Assembly (NCBI GenBank): GCA_040839025.1
Contig: JBFPJN010000009.1
Coordinates: 1 to 35,052 of the forward strand
DNA: 35,052 nt
Origin: Alphaproteobacteria bacterium LSUCC0719
GTDB lineage: Bacteria > Pseudomonadota > Alphaproteobacteria > Puniceispirillales > Puniceispirillaceae
Reading direction: 5' to 3'
Position 1 is the stretch's first letter. The number at the start of each line of letters is the position of its first letter. Shown here in pieces: positions 16,392 to 24,449 of this stretch. The translations under genes and the position numbers were made by a program. The notes under the pieces are model-generated. The model made no database searches, was not told the origin of the DNA, and worked only from the letters and a program-made list of their open reading frames with translations.

Positions 16392-16412
16392 GGCCGGTGG
16401 CGCAGACCGGCC
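16392..16412 (+). terminator. Hairpin after kdsB, possible terminator
   Basis: GGCCGGT-ggcgcag-ACCGGCC forms a perfect 7-bp GC-rich stem 16 bases after the kdsB stop codon. There is no T-run after it, so it is at best a weak intrinsic terminator or an mRNA 3' end stabiliser. Confidence 0.35.
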
Positions 16413-16420
16413 AATCTGTG

Positions 16421-16465
16421 CCATTGCCGCCTTTACCATTGCTGTCTGTAACATTGACACCCTCA
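16421..16465. repeat. 15-bp degenerate tandem repeat, three copies
   Basis: Units CCATTGCCGCCTTTA, CCATTGCTGTCTGTA and ACATTGACACCCTCA share a C/ACATTG core at a regular 15-base spacing. The third unit contributes the TTGACA of the pheA promoter. Confidence 0.5.
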
Positions 16466-16482
16466 CGCCATGACATGATACT
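16454..16482 (+). promoter_or_regulatory. pheA: Sigma70-type promoter of pheA
   Basis: A perfect TTGACA (16454-16459), a 17-base spacer and GATACT (16477-16482) lie 50 bases before the pheA ATG. The predicted start near 16489 leaves a leader of about 43 bases. That leader is too short for a Phe-rich attenuation peptide, and no such peptide is seen. Confidence 0.65.
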
Positions 16483-16531
16483 CGCGCGCCGGCGGACGTG
16501 CGCCTGAAGATATCAACGGACACCAAAATTC

Positions 16532-17386
16532 ATGAGCGACAGCAGCAACATCATTGCCTTTCAGGGCGTTCTTGGCGCCTATTCGCACATGGCCTGTCAG
16601 GCCGTGAAGCCGGATATGGAGGTGCTTGCCTGTGCCTCGTTCGAGGACATGATTCTCGCCGTTCAGGAAGGGCGCGCCGCTCTGGCCATGGTGCCGGTCG
16701 AAAATTCGATCGCCGGGCGGGTGGCCGACATTCATCATCTGCTGCCAGAATCCGGTCTGTATATCAACGCCGAGCATTTTCAGCGGGTCAATCATCAACT
16801 GCTGGCTCCAAAGGGGGCCACGCTCGAAACGCTGGTCGAGGTTCACAGCCACGCGCAGGGGCTTGCGCAATGCCGCGAGCGTCTTCGCGCTCTTGGCCTG
16901 ACACCGGTGATGCATGCCGACACCGCCGGTGCGGCCAAGGATATTGCCGCACGCGGCGATCCAACCATTGGTGCCATTGCCTCGGAACTGGCGGGTCAGA
17001 TCTATGGTCTTGATGTGCTGATGGCATCAGCCGAAGATGCAGAACGCAACACCACGCGCTTTCTTGTCATGTCGCGGACCGATGTCACACCGCCACTGAA
17101 TGGTGACCGCATGATGACCACCATCGTGTTCACCCTTCGCAGTGTGCCGGCGGCGCTTTACAAGGCGCTTGGCGGTTTTGCCACCAATGGCATCAACCTG
17201 ACCAAGCTGGAGAGCTATCTGCGGCCCGGATCGACCGAGCGCGCGCAATTCTATGTTGATGTCGAGGGCCATATCGATTCTCCGGCAATGAAACTGGCCA
17301 TGGAAGAGCTTCGTTTCTATTGTCAGGATGGCGAGGTGAATATCCTTGGCACCTATCCGGCAAGCCCGGTGCGCGCCGGCAATTGA
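16532..17386 (+). CDS. pheA: Prephenate dehydratase (monofunctional, with ACT domain)
   Basis: The 284-residue protein starts with the dehydratase domain: IAFQGVLGAYSHMA, MVPVENSIAGRVADIHHLL and the catalytic NTTRFLVMS motif. A C-terminal ACT regulatory domain follows (about 190-275) with GINLTKLESYL, the alphaproteobacterial form of the ESRP phenylalanine-binding motif. It converts prephenate to phenylpyruvate. The chorismate mutase domain found in the fused enterobacterial enzyme is absent. It has its own strong promoter 156 bp after kdsB and precedes the SRP RNA. Confidence 0.95.
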   Translation: MSDSSNIIAFQGVLGAYSHMACQAVKPDMEVLACASFEDMILAVQEGRAALAMVPVENSIAGRVADIHHLLPESGLYINAEHFQRVNHQLLAPKGATLETLVEVHSHAQGLAQCRERLRALGLTPVMHADTAGAAKDIAARGDPTIGAIASELAGQIYGLDVLMASAEDAERNTTRFLVMSRTDVTPPLNGDRMMTTIVFTLRSVPAALYKALGGFATNGINLTKLESYLRPGSTERAQFYVDVEGHIDSPAMKLAMEELRFYCQDGEVNILGTYPASPVRAGN

Positions 17387-17411
17387 GCAGACTGGCCGTG
17401 ACATTAATGGC

Positions 17412-17440
17412 TTGTCCCCTGTGTCGCTTTCATCCATATA
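17412..17440 (+). promoter_or_regulatory. Candidate promoter of the SRP RNA
   Basis: TTGTCC (17412-17417), 17 bases, then CATATA (17435-17440). The expected transcription start near 17447 coincides with the first base pairs of the SRP RNA terminal stem at 17448, which supports both calls. Confidence 0.5.
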
Positions 17441-17446
17441 GAGACC

Positions 17447-17539
17447 AGGAAGGCTGGGCGGACGTGCTGTCGGTCTAACCGGTCAGGTCCGAGAGGAAGC
17501 AGCCAGGGTCGTTTTTGCGCGGGTTGTTCAGTCTTCCGC
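17447..17539 (+). ncRNA. ffs: Small signal recognition particle RNA (4.5S)
   Basis: The core GGTCAGGTCCGAGAGGAAGC (17481-17500) followed by AGCC is the universal SRP domain IV loop that binds Ffh, here with a GAGA-type tetraloop context. The ends pair: 17448-17461 pairs with 17524-17537 in a 14-bp stem that includes G-U pairs, fixing the limits to within a few bases. It forms the RNA part of the particle that targets membrane proteins to FtsY and SecYEG. Position immediately before dnaX is the classical alphaproteobacterial arrangement. Confidence 0.93.
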
Positions 17540-17574
17540 TTTCCATCATGCAGCGATAACACAGACCGGCATGG

Positions 17575-17598
17575 CAACCGGTGCGTCAACCGGCGCGT
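17575..17598. repeat. 12-bp tandem duplication before dnaX
   Basis: CAACCGGTGCGT and CAACCGGCGCGT lie end to end in the spacer between the SRP RNA and dnaX and differ at one base. The rest of the spacer (17540-17663) shows no gene. Confidence 0.7.
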
Positions 17599-17663
17599 CA
17601 CCTGCCGCCACCCGGCAGTTACCAGTGGCAAAGTCACCGTTGCTGCGCTAGGTTTCACACATC

Positions 17664-19466
17664 ATGAGCGACATCGTCCTGACAGGTTACCGGGTCCTTG
17701 CCCGCAAGTACCGCCCCGAGCGTTTTTCCGAGTTGATCGGCCAGGAGGCGCTTGTCCGCACACTTGAAAACGCGCTGTCTCTCGGACGGTTGGCACATGC
17801 CTTTGTGCTGACCGGCGTTCGCGGTGTCGGCAAGACCTCGACAGCACGGCTTCTTGCGCGCGGGTTGAACTGCATCGGACCGGATGGCCAGGGCGGCGCG
17901 ACGCTGGAACCCTGTGGCAGTTGCGAGCCCTGCACGGCCATTGCCGCCGGTCGCCATGTCGATGTTCTGGAAATCGACGCGGCAAGCCATACCGGTGTCG
18001 ATGACGCGCGTGAAATCATCGAAGGGGTTGGCTACCGGCCTGTCTCCGGGCGGTTCAAGATCTACATCATTGACGAAGTTCACATGATGTCGAAAAGCGC
18101 CTTCAACGCGCTGCTGAAGACACTTGAAGAACCGCCGGACAATGTAAAATTCATCTTTGCCACGACCGAAATCCGCAAAGTGCCCGTGACCATCCTGTCG
18201 CGGTGCCAGCGCTTTGACCTGCGCCGCGTGCCGACCGATCTTCTGGCGACACATCTTGGCACGATCTGCGAGCGCGAATCGATCACCGCCGACAATGAGG
18301 CAATCATCGCCATTGCCCGCGCCGCCGAGGGGTCGGTCCGCGACGCGCTGTCACTTCTTGACCAGGCGGCGGCGATGAGCGCCGACAGGATGACCATCGA
18401 CAGCATCACCGACATGCTTGGTCGGCCGGGTCGCAATGATTCCATCGCCATTCTTGATTCAGCAATGCGGGGCGATACGGCCGCCGCGCTCGCAGCGCTG
18501 ACAACCACCATGGCAGGTGGCGCAGAGCCTGAAATGATCATCTCGGATCTGCTGGATCTTGTTCATCGCGCCAGCCAGAAAGCCGCTGGCGGGCCGCTCG
18601 ACACGCTTCTCGAAACCGAGAGGGACGCTATTGATTCGCTTGCCGCGATCGGCATTGCGCGGCTTGGCCGGGCATGGCAGATGCTGTTGAAGGGCCATGC
18701 CGAGGTAACATCAGCACCGCAACCGCCGGCCGCTGCTGAAATGCTTGTCATCAGGCTGGCGCATCTTGCGAACATGCCAACGCCGGGCGATATCGTGAAG
18801 CGCCTTGCGGAAACCGAGCCACAATCGCCGACCGTGACGTCAACAGCGGCAGAACCGGAATCGGCACCATCAGCCATGCCGGCGCCGTCAGCCATGCCGG
18901 CATCCCCAGCTTCGACAACACCCGTCGAAGCGGATCCAGCGCCATCCACGCCTGCGGATGACACGCCCCCGGTGACGGCGATGCGGGCCAGTGGCGGCGA
19001 TTCAACAGCAGCCTTGCCAACCGAGGCGCTGGCACCGGAGTCCGATCCCGCCGATACAGCGACATCACAGCCACGCTCGCTTCAGGATATTTCCGATCTT
19101 GCCGAGGCGCATGATGACCCGCTTCTGGCGGCACATATCCGCAGCCATGTGCGGCTTGTCAGTCTGCAACCCGGCCTGCTTGACATCTGTCTTACCGAAG
19201 GCGCGCCGGACAGCCTGCCAGGAGACATGGCGCGCCGCCTCAGTGACTGGACAGGCACGCGCTGGATGGTCAGCCTGTCGGATGGTCCCGGTGGCAGGAC
19301 TATCACCGAGGAACGACGCGAGGCACAGCAGCGCGAATTCGAGACCATTGCCGAAACCCCGCTTGTCAAGGCAATCACCGAGACCTTTCCCGGTGCAACG
19401 ATCGAATCCGTCACACCACTGACAGACTCCGCTATGGATCAGCCGAATGAGGATATTCCGACATGA
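17664..19466 (+). CDS. dnaX: DNA polymerase III subunit gamma/tau
   Basis: The 600-residue protein begins with YRVLARKYRPERFSELIGQ. It has Walker A GVRGVGKTS (Lys at about 57), zinc-binding cysteines in CIGPDG...CGSCEPC, Walker B YIIDEVHM, LKTLEEPP and the sensor region. A Pro/Ala/Thr-rich linker (about 390-460) joins a C-terminal tau-like domain. It is the clamp-loader ATPase of the replisome. The linker contains a short internal repeat (APSAMP twice). I saw no obvious A-rich slippery heptamer for a programmed gamma frameshift. Its stop overlaps the ybaB start by 4 bp. Confidence 0.96.
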   Translation: MSDIVLTGYRVLARKYRPERFSELIGQEALVRTLENALSLGRLAHAFVLTGVRGVGKTSTARLLARGLNCIGPDGQGGATLEPCGSCEPCTAIAAGRHVDVLEIDAASHTGVDDAREIIEGVGYRPVSGRFKIYIIDEVHMMSKSAFNALLKTLEEPPDNVKFIFATTEIRKVPVTILSRCQRFDLRRVPTDLLATHLGTICERESITADNEAIIAIARAAEGSVRDALSLLDQAAAMSADRMTIDSITDMLGRPGRNDSIAILDSAMRGDTAAALAALTTTMAGGAEPEMIISDLLDLVHRASQKAAGGPLDTLLETERDAIDSLAAIGIARLGRAWQMLLKGHAEVTSAPQPPAAAEMLVIRLAHLANMPTPGDIVKRLAETEPQSPTVTSTAAEPESAPSAMPAPSAMPASPASTTPVEADPAPSTPADDTPPVTAMRASGGDSTAALPTEALAPESDPADTATSQPRSLQDISDLAEAHDDPLLAAHIRSHVRLVSLQPGLLDICLTEGAPDSLPGDMARRLSDWTGTRWMVSLSDGPGGRTITEERREAQQREFETIAETPLVKAITETFPGATIESVTPLTDSAMDQPNEDIPT

Positions 19467-19789
19467 TGCGCAATATGGCCGGCATGATGAAAAAGGTTCA
19501 GGAAATGCAGACGCGCATGGAAGCGCTGCAGCAGGAAATGGCCGATACCGAATTCACCGCCAGTGTGGGGGGTGGCGCGGTCACGGTGACTGTCACCGGC
19601 AAGGGCGAAATGCGCGGGGTGAAGATTGATCCTGCTGCCGTTGATGGCGATGATGTTTCCATCCTCGAGGATATGATCTGTCTGGCGACAAACAACGCCA
19701 AAGCCGAGGCCGACGCGGCAATGGCAGCAAAAATGAAGGACATCACCGGCGGCTTGCCGCTGCCTCCCGGCATGTCACTGCCGTTCTGA
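19463..19789 (+). CDS. ybaB: YbaB/EbfC nucleoid-associated protein
   Basis: The 108-residue protein has the family's layout: MMRNMAGMMKKVQEMQTRMEALQQEM, then VTVTGKGEMRGVKIDP, and a C-terminal GGLPLPPGMSLPF. Such proteins form dimers that bind DNA and influence nucleoid organisation. The dnaX-ybaB-recR order is conserved widely and the 4-bp overlap with dnaX implies coupled translation. Confidence 0.95.
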   Translation: MMRNMAGMMKKVQEMQTRMEALQQEMADTEFTASVGGGAVTVTVTGKGEMRGVKIDPAAVDGDDVSILEDMICLATNNAKAEADAAMAAKMKDITGGLPLPPGMSLPF

Positions 19790-19802
19790 GTCCCGGAGTT
19801 TC

Positions 19803-20399
19803 ATGGATTCACAGCTCGACAATCTGATCCGGCGGCTGGCTCGCCTTCCGGGGCTTGGTCCGCGCTCGGCCCGCCGTGCGGTGCTTCATCTGCTGCAGAA
19901 TCGTGACCGGCTGATGCTGCCGCTTGCCGAGGATCTGGGCCAGGTCGCGCGCAGCATTCGAAGCTGCGCCGATTGCGGCAACCTTGATACCGGTGACATC
20001 TGCGCCCTGTGCCGTGATCCGCAGCGTGATCGCAAGACATTGTGCGTTGTCGAGGATGTGGGTGATCTGTGGGCGATGGAACGCGCCGCTGTCTATCGGG
20101 GGCTGTATCACGTTCTTGGTGGCACGCTCAGCGCCATTGACGGGCGGGGGCCGTCAGAACTGAATATCGACAGATTGCTGATCCGCGCCCGCGAAGAGGT
20201 GGACGAGGTGATCCTGGCCCTGCCGGCGACAGTCGAGGGACAGACGACAGCACATTATCTTCATGAAAAGCTGGCACCACTCTCGATTGAGGTGACGAGG
20301 CTGGCCCACGGCGTGCCGGTTGGCGGCGAACTGGACTTCCTCGATGACGGCACGCTGGCGCAGGCGCTGAAGGCACGCGGCAGGATTGGCGGTCAGTGA
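19803..20399 (+). CDS. recR: Recombination mediator protein RecR
   Basis: The 198-residue protein has the N-terminal helix-hairpin-helix LARLPGLGPRSARRAVLHLL and a four-cysteine zinc finger CADCGNLDTGDICALC. Its Toprim domain has LCVVEDVGDLWAMER, and a Walker-like C-terminal region follows. With RecF and RecO it loads RecA at gaps. GGAG precedes the ATG. Its 3' end overlaps the 3' end of the convergent rmuC by 7 bp. Confidence 0.97.
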   Translation: MDSQLDNLIRRLARLPGLGPRSARRAVLHLLQNRDRLMLPLAEDLGQVARSIRSCADCGNLDTGDICALCRDPQRDRKTLCVVEDVGDLWAMERAAVYRGLYHVLGGTLSAIDGRGPSELNIDRLLIRAREEVDEVILALPATVEGQTTAHYLHEKLAPLSIEVTRLAHGVPVGGELDFLDDGTLAQALKARGRIGGQ

Positions 20400-21469
20400 C
20401 CACCCTGCCCTGTCGCTTCGGGCGGCAGCTCGGGTGGCGGTGCGCCGTCATTGCTGACATCAATCTGGGTAATCTTTGCCCCGCGTGAGGAAATCTTGCG
20501 ACTGGAGATCTGGATATCGTCGATATCCTTTTCAACCTGACCGAAATGCGTTGCCAGTTTCTTGATCCGCTCGTCCAGCCGCGACACGTCCTGCAGCATC
20601 GTTTCAACCTCGGCCTTGATGACACCCGCAGCCTCATGCATGCGGGCATCGCGAAGGATCGCCCGTACCGTGTGCAGAATCAGCATCAGATTATCCGGTC
20701 CGGCCATATAGACACGCCGGCGGCGGCTTTCCTCGACAAGCTTGGGAAGCTGAAGATTGATTTCGGCATAAACCGATTCCGACGGCAGAAACATGATCGC
20801 ACTGTCCGCCGTTTCGCCGGGAATGATGTAGCGATCGGCAATATCGGCAATATGTTTCCTGACATCGGTTTCCATCATCCGGCGCGCCGCGGCCCGGTCG
20901 GCCTCGCCATTGGCGGCGGTCAGCGCGCGATAGGATTCCAGCGGAAATTTCGAATCGATACAGATCGCCCCTGGCGGGGAGGGCATGTCCAGAAAGCAAT
21001 CAACGCGGCGGCCATTGCCGAGCGTGTGCTGAAAGCTGAAGGCATTTTCGGGCAGCGCGTCGCGAACAAGGTTTTCCAGCTGCACCTCGCCAAAGCTTCC
21101 CCGTGCCTGCTTGTTCGACAGAATGTTCTGAAGCTCGCCAACCTGCCCGGACAGCGCCGAGATATGCGCGTTTGCCTGATCGATCACGGCAAGCTTTTCA
21201 GCCATGCCGGTAAGCGAGCGGTTGGTGCGTTCATTCTGGTCACGAAGCGAATTTTCCAGACGGGTGCCAAGGCGGCCTTCGGTTTCCTGCATCTGCGCGG
21301 CAACGGTCCTGTGAAGCTCGCCTGACTGTGCGGCAAGCTGGGCAAGCTGACCCTTCAGCTCGGCCATGGCCTGGTCATCCTGATGTCCGGATCGCTGTTT
21401 CATAATCATGAACAGAAGGCCACCAATGACGGCAAGCGCAAGAAGGATGAGCATCGTGTCGAGCGGCAT
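20393..21469 (-). CDS. rmuC: DNA recombination protein RmuC homologue
   Basis: The 358-residue protein has one N-terminal transmembrane helix (about 5-22) and a coiled-coil segment (about 30-115). The RmuC domain follows with RGSFGEVQLENLVRDALPE, RVDCFLDMPSP, IDSKFPLESYRAL and MFLPSESVYAEI. The domain has a PD-(D/E)xK-like nuclease fold and the family limits rearrangements at inverted repeats in E. coli. It stands alone on the minus strand, tail to tail with recR and head to head with def. Confidence 0.93.
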   Translation of the reverse strand: MPLDTMLILLALAVIGGLLFMIMKQRSGHQDDQAMAELKGQLAQLAAQSGELHRTVAAQMQETEGRLGTRLENSLRDQNERTNRSLTGMAEKLAVIDQANAHISALSGQVGELQNILSNKQARGSFGEVQLENLVRDALPENAFSFQHTLGNGRRVDCFLDMPSPPGAICIDSKFPLESYRALTAANGEADRAAARRMMETDVRKHIADIADRYIIPGETADSAIMFLPSESVYAEINLQLPKLVEESRRRRVYMAGPDNLMLILHTVRAILRDARMHEAAGVIKAEVETMLQDVSRLDERIKKLATHFGQVEKDIDDIQISSRKISSRGAKITQIDVSNDGAPPPELPPEATGQGGH

Positions 21470-21579
21470 GTGTGACAGTTCCGTATCTGCAAGGCGGAAG
21501 CGAAGAATTCGCCCGGCAACCCGATATCCTCGATGCCGCCGGGATGGTCAGTCTGGCATGGCCGCCCCCCGACTGCAAC

Positions 21580-21608
21580 TTGACTGCTTCGCCGGCATCC
21601 CCTACTCC
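21580..21608 (+). promoter_or_regulatory. Candidate promoter of def-fmt-truA
   Basis: TTGACT (21580-21585), a 17-base spacer and TACTCC (21603-21608) precede the def ATG by 37 bases. The -35 is good and the -10 poor. The rest of the rmuC/def divergent gap shows no other feature. Confidence 0.35.
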
Positions 21609-21645
21609 AATGACCTGAATTGTGACGGCAGGAAAAGGCAGGGCT

Positions 21646-22164
21646 ATGGCGCTGATCCCCATCATCTGTATCCCCGATCCGATGCTTCGCCAGGTGGCCG
21701 CACCCGTGCCAGAAGTAACAGACGGGGTTCGCCGGCTTCTGGATGATATGGCTGAAACAATGTATGACGCCCCCGGAATCGGTCTTGCCGCGCCACAGAT
21801 CAATGTCTCGCAGCGGCTGATCGTGATGGATTGCGGGCCCGATGACGCACCCGAACTTCACAAGATGATCAATCCCGAGATTGTCGGCAGGTCGGATGAG
21901 ACAGCGGTGCTTGAGGAAGGCTGCCTGTCGATCCCCAAACAGACCGCCGATGTCACACGGCCAGCCCATGTCGATGTCAGATATATCGACATTGACGGCG
22001 GCGAACAGATGATGCGGTGCGAGGGGCTTCTGGCCGCCTGTGTGCAGCACGAGATCGACCATTTGAATGGGGTTCTGTTCATCGACCATATCTCGCGCCT
22101 GAAACGCGACATGATCGTGCGCCGCGCCCTGAAGGAGCTTCGCCAGGTCAATGGCGACGAATAG
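21646..22164 (+). CDS. def: Peptide deformylase
   Basis: From ATG 21646, which follows AAAAGGCAGGG, the enzyme is 172 residues. All three deformylase motifs are present. GIGLAAPQ begins at about 44, EGCLSIP has the metal ligand Cys93, and QHEIDHLNG has ligands His135 and His139 with the catalytic Glu136. It removes the formyl group from nascent proteins and is paired here with fmt, which adds it to the initiator tRNA. Confidence 0.97.
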   Translation: MALIPIICIPDPMLRQVAAPVPEVTDGVRRLLDDMAETMYDAPGIGLAAPQINVSQRLIVMDCGPDDAPELHKMINPEIVGRSDETAVLEEGCLSIPKQTADVTRPAHVDVRYIDIDGGEQMMRCEGLLAACVQHEIDHLNGVLFIDHISRLKRDMIVRRALKELRQVNGDE

Positions 22165-22173
22165 GACCCGATC

Positions 22174-23124
22174 ATGACCCGCCGCCGGATTGTCTTCATG
22201 GGAAGTCCGGAATTCGCCATTCCGACGCTTGACCGGCTGGCGGACGAGCATCAGGTGGTGGCTGTCTACACCCAGCCGCCGCGGCGTGCCGGTCGCGGGA
22301 TGCGCGAAACCCCCCAGCCCGTGGCCGCTCATGCCACCGGACGTGGACTGGCGGTTTGCCATCCGGAAAGTCTGAAAACGCAAGAGGACGCCACCGCACT
22401 GGCAGCATGGCAGGCTGATGTTTTTGTCGTCGTTGCCTATGGGCTGATCCTGCCGCCGGCGGTACTGGCGATGCCGCGTTTTGGCTGTATCAACGGGCAC
22501 GCCTCGCTGTTGCCACGCTGGCGCGGCGCCGCGCCGATCCAGCGCGCCATAGCTGCCGGCGATGCAAAGACCGGCGTCTGTGCGATGATCATGGAAGCCG
22601 GTCTTGATACCGGACCGGTCCTGGACCGGAGGGAGTGTGACATTGGTGATGCCGAAACCGCTGCCACTCTTCATGACAGGCTGGCCACCATAACAGCCGA
22701 TTTGCTGGGCGAGGTGGTGGCACAGCTCCCCGATATTCTGGACCGCAAGCAACCCCAGGATGACCAGGCAGCCATCTATGCGCCAAAACTGACCCCCGCA
22801 GAGGCACAGATCGACTGGCAATTGCCAGCTTTGACACTTGATCGGCAAATCCGCGCCTTCACGCCGGTGCCGGGCGCATGGTTCACCGGACCCAAGGGAC
22901 GGATTCGCATTCGTAGTGCCAGGCTGGGGACCGATAATAACGGCACGATGCCGGGACAGTTTCTGGGGCTTGATTCGCAGGGTGGCATGAGGATCGGCAC
23001 CGGTGCCGGCGAGATCATCCTTGACGACATCCAGCCGGCAGGTGGCAAGGTGATGCCGGTGCGTGCCTGGCTGAACGGCAATCCACTGTCTGTCGGTGAC
23101 AGCATCGACGCGGCACGCGAATGA
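22174..23124 (+). CDS. fmt: Methionyl-tRNA formyltransferase
   Basis: The 316-residue protein has RIVFMGSPEFAIPTLDRL at the N terminus and the catalytic NGHASLLPRWRGAAPIQRAI. It also has MIMEAGLDTGPVL, and a C-terminal OB-like domain containing RAFTPVPGAWF. It formylates the initiator Met-tRNA using 10-formyltetrahydrofolate. It follows def by 9 bp and overlaps truA by 4 bp, forming a def-fmt-truA operon. Confidence 0.97.
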   Translation: MTRRRIVFMGSPEFAIPTLDRLADEHQVVAVYTQPPRRAGRGMRETPQPVAAHATGRGLAVCHPESLKTQEDATALAAWQADVFVVVAYGLILPPAVLAMPRFGCINGHASLLPRWRGAAPIQRAIAAGDAKTGVCAMIMEAGLDTGPVLDRRECDIGDAETAATLHDRLATITADLLGEVVAQLPDILDRKQPQDDQAAIYAPKLTPAEAQIDWQLPALTLDRQIRAFTPVPGAWFTGPKGRIRIRSARLGTDNNGTMPGQFLGLDSQGGMRIGTGAGEIILDDIQPAGGKVMPVRAWLNGNPLSVGDSIDAARE

Positions 23125-23867
23125 CCCGGCGCATCTTTATCACCCTTGAATATGATGGCGGTCCGTTTGTCGGCTGGCAGCGTCAGGATAATGGCCTGTC
23201 GGTGCAGCAGGTTCTGGAGGCGGCGGCGCGCGAGCTGACCGGGGCCGACTGTCTGGTGCAGGGCGCCGGTCGCACAGATTCAGGTGTCCATGCCACCGGC
23301 CAGGTGGCGCATCTTGACGTCCCTGACAAGTTCGATGCGGCCAGGGTGATGGCGGCCCTGAACGCGCTGACCGCAGACCATCCGGTAACCGTCCGCACCG
23401 CGCGCGAGGTACCGAACGATGCCCATGCCAGATTTTCTGCGACCGGAAGACGGTATCTCTATCGTATCCTGCCGCGGCGCGCGCCACCGGCGCTGGATCG
23501 CGGGCGCGTCTGGCATCACCGCGCCGATCTGAATCCTGACGCCATGCAGGACGCGGCGGGGCATCTTGTCGGGCGGCATGATTTCACCACCTTCCGTGCC
23601 AGCCAGTGTCAGGCCGACAGCCCTCTGCGGACGCTTGACGAGCTGCGGGTCGAGCCGGTGGGTGAAGAAATACATGTCCATGCCGCAGCGCGTTCGTTCC
23701 TGCATCATCAGGTCCGTAACATCGTTGGCACGCTGGCATTGGTGGGAACCGGCAAATGGACAGCCGATGATGTGGCCAGCGCATTGCAGGCGCGTGACCG
23801 GTCTGCCGGTGGCCCGACCGCCCCGCCCGAGGGGCTTTATCTGACCGGCGTGACCTATCCGCTGTGA
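23121..23867 (+). CDS. truA: tRNA pseudouridine(38-40) synthase
   Basis: The 248-residue protein has LEYDGGPFVGWQRQ at the N terminus and the catalytic-Asp motif GRTDSGVHATGQ. YRI and FTTFRASQC follow, then the C-terminal SFLHHQVRNIVGTL. It isomerises uridines 38-40 in the anticodon stem-loop of many tRNAs. It is the last gene of its operon and converges with the Yip1-family gene, with a hairpin between them. Confidence 0.96.
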   Translation: MTRRIFITLEYDGGPFVGWQRQDNGLSVQQVLEAAARELTGADCLVQGAGRTDSGVHATGQVAHLDVPDKFDAARVMAALNALTADHPVTVRTAREVPNDAHARFSATGRRYLYRILPRRAPPALDRGRVWHHRADLNPDAMQDAAGHLVGRHDFTTFRASQCQADSPLRTLDELRVEPVGEEIHVHAAARSFLHHQVRNIVGTLALVGTGKWTADDVASALQARDRSAGGPTAPPEGLYLTGVTYPL

Positions 23868-23869
23868 CC

Positions 23870-23893
23870 TGCCCGGATTGAATTATCCGGGCA
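23870..23893. terminator. Hairpin between convergent truA and Yip1 gene
   Basis: TGCCCGGAT-tgaatt-ATCCGGGCA gives a perfect 9-bp stem with a 6-base loop directly after the truA stop. It overlaps the last codons and stop of the Yip1-family gene on the other strand. The symmetry would serve both directions, although there is no long T-run on either side. Confidence 0.55.
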
Positions 23894-24449
23894 CCTGAAC
23901 GCGGGACTGCACGAACAGGAACAGCCCGGCATCGATCACAAATGACAGGAACAACAAGCCGGTGGCGAACCAGCCACCGCGGCCGAGCTGATCGCGCCCA
24001 ATCCGCCACAGCCAGTAGACCGTCCAGAAAATCAGGGGGGTGATCAGGATCAGCATCGTCGCGTCGCCGGACAGGATCACCAGATTCTGCACCAGACCGC
24101 CGACAAGATGCTGGACGTTCTCGACCCACAGAAAGGGGACCGTAAAGGCAAAAATCCTGTCGGACAGGCCGGCACCACGCAGAATGGTCGCAAACAGAAG
24201 CACCATGACCACCACGGCGACAAGCTGCAGGATCAGATTTGCCGCCAGCACGCCGACACCGGCACGAAGGCCCGGATAGACGGACACGACAAAGGTAAAG
24301 ATCACCGACGCCCAGATGGCCTGCCACACGGCCGGCGCATCGAATACATAGCTTCCGCTCATCGGTCGGCGACCAAGCATCACCAGAATCGTCCGTTTGA
24401 ACAGATCGGCAAGCCGTGCCACCGACAACGAATTCTCAGCTTCGCTCAC
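23883..24449 (-). CDS. Yip1-family integral membrane protein
   Basis: The preferred start is a GTG at 24449 (VSEAENSLS), which overlaps the dapE stop as GTGA and gives 188 residues. The protein has about five hydrophobic segments. An N-terminal soluble stretch has LFKRTILVMLGRRPMSG, which fits the Yip1 domain seen in many alphaproteobacteria. No enzymatic function can be assigned. Its coupling to dapE looks positional rather than functional. Confidence 0.7.
   Translation of the reverse strand: MSEAENSLSVARLADLFKRTILVMLGRRPMSGSYVFDAPAVWQAIWASVIFTFVVSVYPGLRAGVGVLAANLILQLVAVVVMVLLFATILRGAGLSDRIFAFTVPFLWVENVQHLVGGLVQNLVILSGDATMLILITPLIFWTVYWLWRIGRDQLGRGGWFATGLLFLSFVIDAGLFLFVQSRVQVPG

Noticed and set aside
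16489-16531. Phenylalanine attenuator leader peptide before pheA
   Set aside because: The leader of about 43 bases holds no short open frame rich in Phe codons and no alternative hairpins.
17664-19466. Programmed frameshift site in dnaX for a gamma form
   Set aside because: No A-rich slippery heptamer followed by a stem-loop was seen between the ATPase and the tau-like region.
21406-22848. 480-codon open frame on the minus strand opposite def and fmt
   Set aside because: It is antisense to two genes with complete catalytic motifs. Its translation has no recognisable domain and is typical of long chance frames in GC-rich DNA.
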